Positions 7,646 to 15,701 of a stretch of 64,000 nt of DNA are shown piece by piece. This DNA is from Paraperibacillus marinus. Its GTDB lineage: Bacteria; Bacillota; Bacilli; Bacillales; DSM-1321. Position 1 is the stretch's first letter; every line of letters starts with the position of its first letter. The notes beneath the pieces were generated by a model. The model ran no database searches. It worked only from the letters and a program-made list of their open reading frames with translations, and was not told the DNA's origin. The position numbers and the translations under genes were made by a program. The stretch covers positions 1,922,001 to 1,986,000 of the forward strand of contig NZ_CP143542.1 of the NCBI RefSeq assembly GCF_046237605.1, given 5' to 3'.

Positions 7646-8472
7646 AAGACGTTTTAGATAGAGTCTGCATCCCAGAGTCTTCTTACTATTACCATATAAA
7701 AGCGATGAAACAGGAAAACCCAGACCAAGAGCTTGAGGAATGTATTCAATTGATTTTTAGTGAGCATGATGGCAATTACGGTTATCGTCGAATACACTTG
7801 GAGCTAAAAAGACGTGGTTTTCAAGTGAACCATAAGAGAGTACAGCGTATCATGAAGAAAATTGGACTTAAAGCAACAAAGTTTACAAGAAAATCACGTA
7901 AGTACAGTTCTTACAAAGGCAAGGTTGGAAATATCGCTAAAAACCGTATTAAACGTCGTTTTCACACAAAGGTCTGCCATCAAAAATTAACAACGGATAT
8001 AACTGAATTCAAATGTTCAGACGGTTTAAAACTTTATCTAAATCCTATTATGGATATGTGCAATGGTGAAATTCTATCTTACGGGATAAGTATGCGACCA
8101 ACCTTAGAGTTAGCCCTTAAACCCCTGGTAGAAGCTTTAGATATAGTAAAAGACTCAAAGTTCAGAACCACCATCCATTCTGATCAGGGTTGGCATTACC
8201 AGCATAATATGTGGGTAAAAACACTCAAAGAAAACAAGGTTTTCCAAAGTATGTCCCGAAAGGGAAACTGTTTAGATAATTCACCTATGGAAAACTTTTT
8301 TGGATTAATGAAGCAAGAAATGTATTACGGGGAAGATTTGCGATCATACGAGGAATTGAAAACGAGAATTGAAAAATATATAAATTATTATAACTATAAG
8401 CGTATAAAGAAAAAACTGGCTGGCATGAGCCCGGTAGAATACCGGATTCATACCCGCCAATTAGCAGCTTAA
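7633..8472 (+). CDS. IS3-family transposase OrfB (DDE integrase domain), made by -1 frameshift
   Basis: Read in the -1 frame from the A7 tract, the product continues TFQLKDVLDRVCIPESSYY into an HTH_21 region (DGNYGYRRIHLELKRRGF) and an rve-type integrase core. The DDE residues are Asp in TTDITEFK, Asp in TIHSDQGWHYQ and Glu in NFFGLMKQE. The first ATG in this frame is 7705, but homologous elements make OrfAB as a fusion. The zero-frame heptamer A-AAA-AAA fits programmed slippage exactly. No stop or deletion interrupts the catalytic core. Confidence 0.9.
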   Translation, partial: TFQLKDVLDRVCIPESSYYYHIKAMKQENPDQELEECIQLIFSEHDGNYGYRRIHLELKRRGFQVNHKRVQRIMKKIGLKATKFTRKSRKYSSYKGKVGNIAKNRIKRRFHTKVCHQKLTTDITEFKCSDGLKLYLNPIMDMCNGEILSYGISMRPTLELALKPLVEALDIVKDSKFRTTIHSDQGWHYQHNMWVKTLKENKVFQSMSRKGNCLDNSPMENFFGLMKQEMYYGEDLRSYEELKTRIEKYINYYNYKRIKKKLAGMSPVEYRIHTRQLAA

Positions 8473-8633
8473 TTTAATTCTCTAACTTTTGGGGGTCACC
8501 ACAAAGTACGGGACATCCTCCTTTTCAATGGCTGACTCCCATGTTGTGATATATAGCGGGTCAGGCGTATTATTTCTAAAAAACCAAAAAAGTTTACATA
8601 ATATAATTATGCTTGGTTATTTCACTTCAAAGC

Positions 8634-8804
8634 TCATGAGTCACTGCCTTTAGAAAAAATAGAATAAGCCCTCAATGAATCTTCATTCCGGTCTTTAATA
8701 GAATCCCGCGCTTGTTTTCCTGACATCCTGATCCCAGCAATCCCTGTTATAACCAGTAAGATAACCAGCATTAAAAATAGCCCCCACGCAACCCTAAATG
8801 ACAT
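8634..8804 (-). CDS. Possible 56-residue single-span membrane protein
   Basis: This frame encodes 56 residues: a short N-terminus, one strong hydrophobic span (WGLFLMLVILLVITGIAGI) and a charged tail (KQARDSIKDRNEDSL). The shape is that of a genuine small membrane protein, and the bases around it are otherwise decayed. No good ribosome binding site precedes ATG 8804, which lowers confidence. It lies just right of the IS element and reads toward it. No family recognised. Confidence 0.35.
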   Translation of the reverse strand: MSFRVAWGLFLMLVILLVITGIAGIRMSGKQARDSIKDRNEDSLRAYSIFSKGSDS

Positions 8805-9221
8805 AATCGCAAAAGAAGGTTATCAGCGTGATGTATATTGATTGATTCCAGAAAGGAGTTATTCAACATGGTGCACCCTATATTATTGCGCCTGAAGGAC
8901 AGCCGAGCGATGTAGAAGGAATTTTCTGCGCGGACTACTGAAATAGGTCTGCTGGACCGCATCAATAAGCCGGCTCAAGCTTCTGCTTCTTTCGCTCGTT
9001 CCTTAAGTCTCTATCATCCTGTAATAGCTACCGTGAAGCTTCATCAAGCGGTTGTCATCCTCCGGGGTGCCTGCTCAATTATGCTCCGTGTCAGGATGCC
9101 GGGCGGAGTGTCAAAGCCCGAGCAGTGGCTCGTTATGGACGGCTAGCCGAAGGTACTGAAATGGAACATGTAGAAAAAGAATCAGGAGATTCATGCTTGA
9201 GTCAAAAGTTTTCAGAAAATA
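8805..9221. other. Decayed gene-poor stretch before glpFK
   Basis: No intact gene is seen. Around 8848-8941 one plus frame reads QKGVIQHGAPYIIAPEG and ends in a stop after CADY, which looks like the C-terminal scrap of a lost protein. A second broken piece occurs near 9090-9160 (SKPEQWLVMDG, stop). A frame open from about 8990 to 9283 runs through the glp promoter and is most likely chance. I read this as degraded DNA. Confidence 0.4.
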
Positions 9222-9250
9222 TTGACAGCGCTTTCAATCTGTTTTATACT
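9222..9250 (+). promoter_or_regulatory. glpFK promoter with overlapping CcpA cre site
   Basis: TTGACA (9222-9227) and TATACT (9245-9250) are 17 bp apart, a near-consensus sigma-A promoter. TGACAGCGCTTTCA (9223-9236) matches the cre consensus TGWAANCGNTNWCA at 13 of 14 positions and overlaps the -35 box, so CcpA binding would repress glycerol uptake when better sugars are present. Confidence 0.88.
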
Positions 9251-9282
9251 TCAAATAAGTTAATATTTTGTGACGGAGAATA

Positions 9283-9335
9283 GGAGATTCACAGTAGAGA
9301 GCCATTAGGGGTTTTTTCTGTGAATCTCCTTTTTT
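9283..9335 (+). terminator. glpF leader terminator, probable GlpP antitermination site
   Basis: GGAGATTCACAG (9283-9294) and CTGTGAATCTCC (9318-9329) pair perfectly and are followed by TTTTTT, forming an intrinsic terminator between promoter and glpF. In B. subtilis the same arrangement is read through when GlpP binds glycerol 3-phosphate; glpP itself is not in this window. Confidence 0.85.
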
Positions 9336-9375
9336 CTTTCAAGTATTACTTATATTTGAAAAAGGAGGAATTAGT

Positions 9376-10200
9376 ATGTCACCGTTTATGGGGGAAGTAG
9401 TTGGGACAATGATTTTGATTGTGTTTGGCGCTGGTATCGGTGCGGGCAGTTCTTTGAACAGGACGTACTCGAACAATCCAGGGTGGATTGTTATTACAGC
9501 AGCCTGGGGGCTGGCAGTAACAATGGGTGTTTTTGCCGTCGGATCGATAAGCGGGGCTCATCTGAATCCGGCAGTGACTGTGGCTCTTGCTATTAATGGT
9601 TCGTTTTCTTGGGCCGATGTTCCTGCTTATATCCTGGCTCAGATGATTGGTGCAATACTGGGAGCATCGCTAGTTTTCCTTCATTATCTGCCACATTGGA
9701 AAATTACGAATGATCCTGGAGCAAAACTTGGCGTATTTTCAACTGGCCCGGCTGTTCCGCATACGTTCTCTAACCTTTTTAGTGAAATGTTTGGTACTTT
9801 TATTCTCGTTTTAGGTCTATTATTTATCGGGGCAAACAAGTTTACCGAAGGACTGAATCCGATTGCAGTGGGGCTGTTGATTGTCGTAATCGGGATGTCG
9901 CTGGGTGGAACGACAGGATATGCCATTAACCCTGCAAGGGACCTGGGGCCAAGGATCGCCCATTTCCTGCTTCCAATACCGGGTAAAGGAAACTCAAACT
10001 GGGGATATTCCTGGATTCCTGTCATTGGACCGCTATTGGGCGGTGCGCTTGGGGCAGTATTTTATGATCTTGTGTTTTCTGGAAAAATGAGCGGGATGTT
10101 CTGGGCGGTTACTGGAATTTCTGCCCTCGTACTTGTCCTCGCCTTCATATCAGGAAGTAAACAGTCAGGCCATTTAGGATCATCTAAGGCGACAGCATAA
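9376..10200 (+). CDS. glpF: Glycerol uptake facilitator (aquaglyceroporin)
   Basis: A 274-residue MIP-family channel with six membrane helices and two pore half-helices carrying NPA motifs: SGAHLNPAVT (first half) and GYAINPARDLGPR (second half). The Asp directly after the second NPA (NPARD) is characteristic of glycerol-conducting members rather than water-only aquaporins. It moves glycerol across the membrane for trapping by GlpK, encoded 29 bp downstream. ATG 9376 follows AAAGGAGG. Expression should need relief from CcpA and GlpP-mediated antitermination, as the leader shows. Confidence 0.96.
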   Translation: MSPFMGEVVGTMILIVFGAGIGAGSSLNRTYSNNPGWIVITAAWGLAVTMGVFAVGSISGAHLNPAVTVALAINGSFSWADVPAYILAQMIGAILGASLVFLHYLPHWKITNDPGAKLGVFSTGPAVPHTFSNLFSEMFGTFILVLGLLFIGANKFTEGLNPIAVGLLIVVIGMSLGGTTGYAINPARDLGPRIAHFLLPIPGKGNSNWGYSWIPVIGPLLGGALGAVFYDLVFSGKMSGMFWAVTGISALVLVLAFISGSKQSGHLGSSKATA

Positions 10201-10229
10201 CAACTTAATAAAGAAATAGGGGGATATTC

Positions 10230-11720
10230 ATGGAAACTTATATCATGGCACTCGATCAGGGAACGACCAGTTCAAGAGCGATTCTTTTCAACAAAAAAGG
10301 TGAAATCATCCACACCGCTCAAAAGGAATTCACCCAGCATTTCCCAAACCCGGGCTGGGTGGAACATAACGCAAACGAAATATGGGGATCCATTCTTGCT
10401 GTCATTGCAAGTGTGCTGGCAGAGTCAGGAATCAACCCAGAGCAGGTTTCCGGCATCGGTATTACCAATCAGCGGGAAACAGCTGTTGTTTGGGACCGTG
10501 AAACAGGTAAGCCGGTATACAATGCCATTGTCTGGCAGTCGAGGCAGACAAGCGGCATATGCAATGAGTTAAAGGAAAAGGGCTATAACGATCTCTTTAG
10601 AGAGAAAACAGGTCTGTTAATCGATGCTTATTTCTCAGGGACGAAGGTGAAGTGGATCCTTGACAATGTGGAGGGTGCCAGAGAAAAGGCGGATCAAGGG
10701 AAGTTGTTGTTCGGTACAATTGACACATGGCTCATTTGGAAACTTTCTGGAGGAAAGGCACATGTCACCGACTACAGCAATGCTTCAAGGACCCTCATGT
10801 TCAATATCTACGACTTGAAATGGGATAATGAGCTGCTGGATATATTAGGAGTTCCTGAATCCATGCTCCCTGAGGTAAGGTCTTCTTCAGAAGTATATGC
10901 CAACACCGTGGATTATCACTTCTTTGGCAGGGAAATACCGATTGCCGGTGCTGCCGGAGACCAGCAGGCGGCGCTGTTCGGGCAGGCATGCTTTGAAAAA
11001 GGCATGGCAAAAAACACGTATGGGACAGGCTGTTTTATGCTTATGAATACTGGTGAAAAGGCTGTCAGGTCAGAGCATGGTCTGCTGACAACACTTGCCT
11101 GGGGCTTGGATGGCAAAGTTGAATATGCCCTTGAAGGAAGTATTTTTGTTGCCGGCTCAGCGATCCAATGGCTGCGTGATGGGATGAGGATGCTTAAGAA
11201 TGCGAAGGACTCGGAAGATTATGCGGCAAAAGTGGAATCCACCGATGGCGTCTTTGTAGTGCCGGCGTTCGTCGGACTTGGGACCCCATACTGGGATAGT
11301 GATGTAAGAGGAGCGGTGTTTGGCTTGACCAGAGGAACGACCAAGGAACATTTCGTAAGGGCGACCCTGGAATCCTTGGCTTACCAGACAAAGGATGTCC
11401 TGTCTGCAATGGAAGCCGATTCAGGCATTGAGCTGAAAACCCTCCGTGTGGATGGGGGTGCGGTGAGTAATAATTTCTTGATGGAATTCCAGAGCGGCAT
11501 TTTAAATGTACCAGTAGAAAGACCGGTTATAAATGAAACGACTGCACTTGGGGCGGCCTATCTTGCAGGGCTTGCCATCGGATACTGGGAGAGCCAGGAA
11601 GAGATTTCTCGCCAATGGGCGATCGATCGCACTTTTGAACCGGAAATGACTGAGAGCAGTAGAGATAAATTATATGAAGGCTGGAAAAAGGCTATAAAAG
11701 CAACAATGGCTTTTAAGTAG
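10230..11720 (+). CDS. glpK: Glycerol kinase
   Basis: A 496-residue FGGY-family kinase that phosphorylates glycerol to sn-glycerol 3-phosphate. The N-terminal MALDQGTTSSRAILF is the phosphate-binding loop. GITNQRET and VWQSRQT are substrate-contacting segments, ALEGSIFVAGSAIQWLRDG is the FGGY signature region, and RVDGGAVSNNFLMEFQ is the second nucleotide-binding segment. Length is normal (about 500). It forms an operon with glpF. glpD is not found downstream; the sequence after glpK decays into pseudogenes. Confidence 0.97.
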   Translation: METYIMALDQGTTSSRAILFNKKGEIIHTAQKEFTQHFPNPGWVEHNANEIWGSILAVIASVLAESGINPEQVSGIGITNQRETAVVWDRETGKPVYNAIVWQSRQTSGICNELKEKGYNDLFREKTGLLIDAYFSGTKVKWILDNVEGAREKADQGKLLFGTIDTWLIWKLSGGKAHVTDYSNASRTLMFNIYDLKWDNELLDILGVPESMLPEVRSSSEVYANTVDYHFFGREIPIAGAAGDQQAALFGQACFEKGMAKNTYGTGCFMLMNTGEKAVRSEHGLLTTLAWGLDGKVEYALEGSIFVAGSAIQWLRDGMRMLKNAKDSEDYAAKVESTDGVFVVPAFVGLGTPYWDSDVRGAVFGLTRGTTKEHFVRATLESLAYQTKDVLSAMEADSGIELKTLRVDGGAVSNNFLMEFQSGILNVPVERPVINETTALGAAYLAGLAIGYWESQEEISRQWAIDRTFEPEMTESSRDKLYEGWKKAIKATMAFK

Positions 11721-11752
11721 AGGGTTCCTCCCATTCTCGCATCACTTAAAAT

Positions 11753-11836
11753 GCCGCCTCTTTTCTGTAATTAGCTGGTTCATAGATTTTAATGGCATAT
11801 AAACAATTAGATCAGCTAAAAAGAAAGAGAGGCGGC
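11753..11836. repeat. 84-bp imperfect inverted repeat after glpK
   Basis: GCCGCCTCTTTTCTGTAATTAGCTG and the inverse of CAGCTAAAAAGAAAGAGAGGCGGC pair over more than 20 positions with a loop of about 35 bases. No T tract follows, so it is not a classic terminator, though it may end or stabilise glpFK mRNA. It may instead be the end of a lost mobile element, since decayed coding sequence begins immediately after it. Confidence 0.5.
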
Positions 11837-11840
11837 ACCG

Positions 11841-12479
11841 ATGCAGAATGTACTGCCGGCAACTAAATTTTTAAAAGATTCAAAAAAGTTTCTAGAAAGC
11901 TCATTAGAAATAGGCTTATTTTTAGACTTACATATCGCGTAGTTGAAAAATCGCCAGCATGGCTGGACAATATATTAAAAAATGATCTGCCGCGTGGATT
12001 TGATCCAAAGGCTGAAAAGAGATGGTATAGAATTCGTATTACAGGAATTAAAGCATTATGGACTAATCTCAACGAAATCCAGTGTTATTTTAAAAGCGAA
12101 GCAAAAGGGAGTGATAGCCATCCGGCGCATGTTCCTCTTGGCTTAACACGCTTTTGAGAAGACCTACGCTACTCTCCGCGATTTAAACGCCTTCAACTTC
12201 CAGGAAAGCCTCCCCTCAGGGAAGAATGAGCAATTGTCCGTCTTTCTCCACTATTGGTTTCAGACGATTCAATTGACACCCCATTTATCTCTTTCCACAT
12301 ACATAAAAAGGAACCATCGAAAAGAAGGAGGGCCCCGCTTATTTATTGCTCAGCTCTTTATCCATATAGGAATGGGGGATTGCTGGCAGTATGATTTTAA
12401 TGGAAGCACTGTGGTTTTACCGCCTGTCTATTCTTGGCTCATCATTATGAGATTTAATGATTTTGAAGCAGGTCATTAG
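11841..12479 (+). pseudogene. Frame-broken gene of unknown family
   Basis: Three successive plus frames look coding: an ATG frame of 33 codons (11841-11942); then a start-less frame to TGA 12155-12157 containing KSPAWLDNILKNDLPRGF and KRWYRIRITGIKALWTNLN; then a third frame to 12479 containing YATLRDLNAFNFQESLPSG and FIHIGMGDCWQYDF. The second-to-third junction (GLTRF then EKTYATLR) looks like a single indel within one protein. I do not recognise the family. The 3' end runs into the histidine kinase remnant on the other strand, so the locus has been rearranged. Confidence 0.45.
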
Positions 12480-12696
12480 ACCGATTCCGTTCTCTTTTTC
12501 CTTAGTTGTGTAAAAGGGTTCACCATCCAGTTGTGATTCGATCTTTGTGGATGTCTACGACTTGGTTGATGATTATTACAGATTTATGGCTGGCTTTGTA
12601 CTTTGTGTCTTTGACATCGATCTTCGCGCCAGAAGGCATAGCTTCCAGGGCGTTCTTTAAAAGATTTAGAAAAACCGGCTTGAGCTGTTTTTTCTC
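12441..12696 (-). pseudogene. Remnant of a sporulation-type histidine kinase (ATPase domain)
   Basis: On the minus strand one frame reads KQLKPVFLNLLKNALEAMPS, which is the N-box of a HATPase_c domain. After a stop, a shifted frame reads GEPFYTTKEKENGIGLM and then TCFKIIKSHN, which is the F/G2-box of the same domain. Both pieces match the Bacillus KinA-KinE style consensus (NLLKNAIEAMP, EPFYTTKEKGTGLGLM). The dimerisation domain, the sensor region and the rest of the ATPase domain are missing, and a frameshift and stop separate the boxes. It cannot make a working kinase. Confidence 0.75.
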
Positions 12697-12787
12697 ACCG
12701 CTTTTTACCCCCCTCGAGATTTAGATTGCATGAAAATCTGCTCTCAATCACACGCTATTCAAAAAGCAGGAAGGGCAGGTGTGGTAA

Positions 12788-14200
12788 ATGGATAAAGAAT
12801 GGCTTTCCATCATTCCGTTCCTTTTGGTCATACCGATAGCCGTAAAAACGAAACAGGTACTTCCCGGCTTATTCGCCGGACTTATGACCGGTTCATTCTT
12901 CCTGCAGCCAACGCTTGCAGGAGGACTTCAGAAAACCTTGGACTTTCTTGTAAAAGGCTTGATAGACTCAGGAAACATCAAAATCCTGCTATTTCTGTTT
13001 TCTTTTTCAGGGCTGATAGGAATGATCAAGATTTCTGGGGGAATCAAAGGCTTTGTGGAGGCTGCTTCAGAGAGGATTCACACAAAAAGAGAGGCACTTC
13101 TACTTACCTACGTTTCCACCCTTGGCACGTTTGCTGCTCCAAGCTTCCGTTTTGTCACGATAGCCCCGATTATGAGGGCGCTCTTAAAACGGGTCAGCAT
13201 GTCGACCCGTGAGCTGGGTTTTGTAATCGAAACGACTGCCACACCTGTCATCGTTTTGATTCCCATTGCAACGGCCTTTGTGGGATACATGACTTCCATA
13301 GTAGATTTGTCCCTGCAGAATGAACAAATTCCGGGTGATCCTTATACACTCTTCATCAAGAGCATACCCTTTAACTTCTTTTCCTTTTCCCTGATATTGG
13401 TGGGGATATATTTAAGTTTTTTCCACAAATCACATACAGGAGGGAACGGCGACCCTGATCAAATTGACAAGGAAGGGGAGGGGAATGATTGGCATGACTG
13501 TGATGCTGCAGTCCATGTTTCTCTTCCATCGAAACCATGGAACCTGCTTCTCCCGTTAATTATTGCTATTCTCCTTACTCTTGCATTTACCTGGTGGGAC
13601 GGCCGGAAGGAGGGGAGGGGTTTCCTGTCTGCCTTCATCTACGCAGATGTAATGGGAGCGATGCTTTCTGCCCTTTTGCTGACTGTCATTCTGTTTTTCG
13701 TTTTCTTAAGAATTCAACGATTTAAAACAGCTGAGCTCGTCACAAGCTTCCTTGAGGGAGGGAATGAGATGATGTCAGTGATCATGCTGCTTGCTGTCGT
13801 CTGGGGGCTTTCATCAGCAACAGAACAGCTTGGCTTTGCGGGTTTCATTACCAGTCATACTGGGTGGATTCCCCATTCGGCATTGGTTCCTCTTTTATTT
13901 TTATTCGGGGGGACGGTCTCCTATGTAATAGGGTCAGCGTGGGGAACCTGGGGAATATTGATGCCCCTCGGCATTTCCATTGCTGCCTCTAATGGAATTT
14001 CCCTTCCGCTTGTCATCGGGGCCGTATTTGCCTCAGGAACCTTTGGCGCTTTTGCCTCTCCGCTTAGCGATGATACGAATACCATTGCCAGAATTTTGGA
14101 TCTCCCGGTCATCAGCTACGCAAGGTTTAAATTAAAGCCGGCTTTGGCGGCAGCGGGCATCTCTGCCGTCTGCTATGGCATTACCGTCTTCTTTTCGTAA
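12788..14200 (+). CDS. Na+/H+ antiporter family protein (NhaC type)
   Basis: A 470-residue polytopic membrane protein with about 11-12 hydrophobic helices and a cytoplasmic loop near residues 215-245. The conserved-looking segments STLGTFAAPSFRFVTIAPIM, SYVIGSAWGTWGI and FASPLSDDTNTIAR fit the NhaC-type antiporter domain (Na_H_antiporter), where the acidic SDDT motif is typical. It probably exchanges sodium or a related substrate for protons; organic-anion exchange is also possible in this superfamily. The binding site (GGCAGGTGTGGTAA) is modest. It stands alone beyond the pseudogene region. Confidence 0.8.
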   Translation: MDKEWLSIIPFLLVIPIAVKTKQVLPGLFAGLMTGSFFLQPTLAGGLQKTLDFLVKGLIDSGNIKILLFLFSFSGLIGMIKISGGIKGFVEAASERIHTKREALLLTYVSTLGTFAAPSFRFVTIAPIMRALLKRVSMSTRELGFVIETTATPVIVLIPIATAFVGYMTSIVDLSLQNEQIPGDPYTLFIKSIPFNFFSFSLILVGIYLSFFHKSHTGGNGDPDQIDKEGEGNDWHDCDAAVHVSLPSKPWNLLLPLIIAILLTLAFTWWDGRKEGRGFLSAFIYADVMGAMLSALLLTVILFFVFLRIQRFKTAELVTSFLEGGNEMMSVIMLLAVVWGLSSATEQLGFAGFITSHTGWIPHSALVPLLFLFGGTVSYVIGSAWGTWGILMPLGISIAASNGISLPLVIGAVFASGTFGAFASPLSDDTNTIARILDLPVISYARFKLKPALAAAGISAVCYGITVFFS

Positions 14201-14261
14201 ACATATTCTACCTTACGACCTGAATAAATCATTACGAAGGACTCCCTGTTTTTATAGACAT

Positions 14262-14296
14262 AAAAAATAGAGACCTGCAACGGGTCTCTTTGAATT
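14262..14296 (-). terminator. Terminator of the GGDEF gene (bidirectional hairpin)
   Basis: GAGACC-TGCAAC-GGGTCTC is the stem. On the minus strand it is followed by TATTTTTTAT, giving a good terminator for the gene at 14307; on the plus strand the T run is weaker. Confidence 0.65.
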
Positions 14297-14306
14297 TTAT
14301 ACAAGT

Positions 14307-15500
14307 TCAGGTGTAGAGGATGAATTGGTTTTTGCCATTGCGCTTGGCTTCATATAGCGCAAGGTCTGCACACTTTTTGAGCGCCTCAGCGGAATCGGCC
14401 TTTTCAGGGTAGAAAGCTCCTCCTCCAGAGATGGACACTTTGACTGTACTGCCCTGGAAGTTCAGTGGATTATGATCGAGATAGGACTTTAACTCAAGGA
14501 AAATGCTTTCAAGATCCACCTGGTAGGCATCCTTTAGAATGAACATGAATTCATCACCGGCATAGCGGTAAGCCTTCCGACTCGCTGATGCAAGTCTTTT
14601 CATGGCGCTTGCCAGCCTTTTCAGGTACAGATCCCCAGCCTGATGCCCGAAATGGTCATTGACTCCTTTAAGTCCATCAGAATCAATCATCAATAAGGCA
14701 ACCGGCGCATCGCTGCTCGTCATCATTTTTTCCAGGTCGGAGTGAAAAGCACGATAATTTCCCAGGCCCGTCATTTCATCTGTCTGAGAGAGCTCATAAT
14801 TCTCTGAGTATAGCCTTGCAGTCACGATGGAGCTGATAACCTGGTTGCCGATGATCTTCAGGAGGTCCTCATGTTCCCTCCTATAAGCAAACTCGCGGTT
14901 GCTTTGTGCAGAAATAACTCCCTTTACTTGATCATCAATCAATAAAGGGACAAAAATGCAGGTATTTCCTTCACCGGTTCCGATTATATAATTAAATTCA
15001 TCCAATTCCTTAGCCGTTTGACCATGAATGGTTTCCTTTGATGTGATAACCTTTGCGGTAAAACTGTTATCATCGAAAGGGATTTCTGTTGCCAAAAGGA
15101 ATTCGCCATCATCCATCATGAAAGGGATTTGAATTTTCTGATTTTCTTTATCGTATAAGGCAATAAAGAATGCGTCAGTCGGCATAACCTGTGAAACAAG
15201 ATTATAAGCTTCTTCCATCAGCACTTTTTCATCGAGCGTCTGAGAACAGGTTCTGCCAAAATCATGTAGAATCCGGAGATGCTCATTGAGCCAGGTCATA
15301 TCAAGGATCCTCTCGTTGATATTCTGGAGCTCAGAATGGATGCAGGCAAGGAGCCTGCCTGGATTGTCAGCGGCGAAGCCGTGCTGAAAATCCATGTACT
15401 GTTTTTCTGCTACTCTAAATGCAGGTGTTCCTACAGCTCTAATCAGGTTCAGTGTTTCACTCAGCAGGCCACCAAGCGGCTGGGTCTTATTGTCATTCAT
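14307..15500 (-). CDS. GAF-GGDEF protein, probable diguanylate cyclase
   Basis: A 397-residue cytosolic protein: a helical N-terminal region (about 1-75), a GAF-type sensor domain (about 80-230, with DAFFIALYDKENQKIQIPF and CIFVPLLIDDQVKGVIS), then a GGDEF domain (about 240-397). The metal and substrate segments LLMIDSDGLKGVNDHFGHQA are intact. The signature loop is YAGDEF, i.e. Ala replaces the first Gly; AGDEF variants are known among active cyclases. No RxxD inhibitory site precedes it. Expected product is c-di-GMP from two GTP, gated by a GAF ligand that cannot be predicted. Confidence 0.88.
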   Translation of the reverse strand: MNDNKTQPLGGLLSETLNLIRAVGTPAFRVAEKQYMDFQHGFAADNPGRLLACIHSELQNINERILDMTWLNEHLRILHDFGRTCSQTLDEKVLMEEAYNLVSQVMPTDAFFIALYDKENQKIQIPFMMDDGEFLLATEIPFDDNSFTAKVITSKETIHGQTAKELDEFNYIIGTGEGNTCIFVPLLIDDQVKGVISAQSNREFAYRREHEDLLKIIGNQVISSIVTARLYSENYELSQTDEMTGLGNYRAFHSDLEKMMTSSDAPVALLMIDSDGLKGVNDHFGHQAGDLYLKRLASAMKRLASASRKAYRYAGDEFMFILKDAYQVDLESIFLELKSYLDHNPLNFQGSTVKVSISGGGAFYPEKADSAEALKKCADLALYEAKRNGKNQFILYT

Positions 15501-15665
15501 ATTTACACTCCATATTTAAACGTAATATTACAAGAACCGGCTAAACTATCTTTCTAGAATTATAGCATTTATTCCCAATGTAAAACTATACAATCCCTAT
15601 AATTAAATTATAAATTAAATATTTTAAGAATTGTTAATCATTTTATGCTTTTGAGTAAATTTCCG

Positions 15666-15693
15666 CAAAAAAACCGGGTACTGAGACCCGGTT
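15666..15693 (-). terminator. Terminator of the aldehyde dehydrogenase gene
   Basis: AACCGGGT-ACTGA-GACCCGGTT; on the minus strand the stem is followed by seven T residues. Confidence 0.8.
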
Positions 15694-15701
15694 CTGCTAT
15701 A

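Larger units (their letters stand above)
7009..8525 (+). mobile_element. Complete IS3-family (IS150-like) insertion sequence
   Basis: A 1.52-kb element carrying overlapping orfA and orfB. The ends form an imperfect inverted repeat: left TAAAGGAGGATGTCCC and, further in, CACCCCAAAAGTTAGAG; right (inverted) AAAAGGAGGATGTCCC and ACCCCCAAAAGTTAGAG. A direct CAAT occurs immediately outside both ends (7005-7008 and 8526-8529), which I take as the target duplication. If the true tips are the inner TG..CA, no duplication is seen. Both open reading frames and the frameshift site look intact, so the copy may be active. Confidence 0.85.

Noticed and set aside
8990..9283. Long open frame without a good start running into the glp leader
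   Set aside because: It passes through the glpF promoter and cre site, has no start with a binding site, and its composition is not protein-like.
12234..12479. 81-codon plus frame as a gene by itself
   Set aside because: The coding-like sequence extends upstream without a start and is preceded by a frame-shifted part, so it is the tail of a broken gene.
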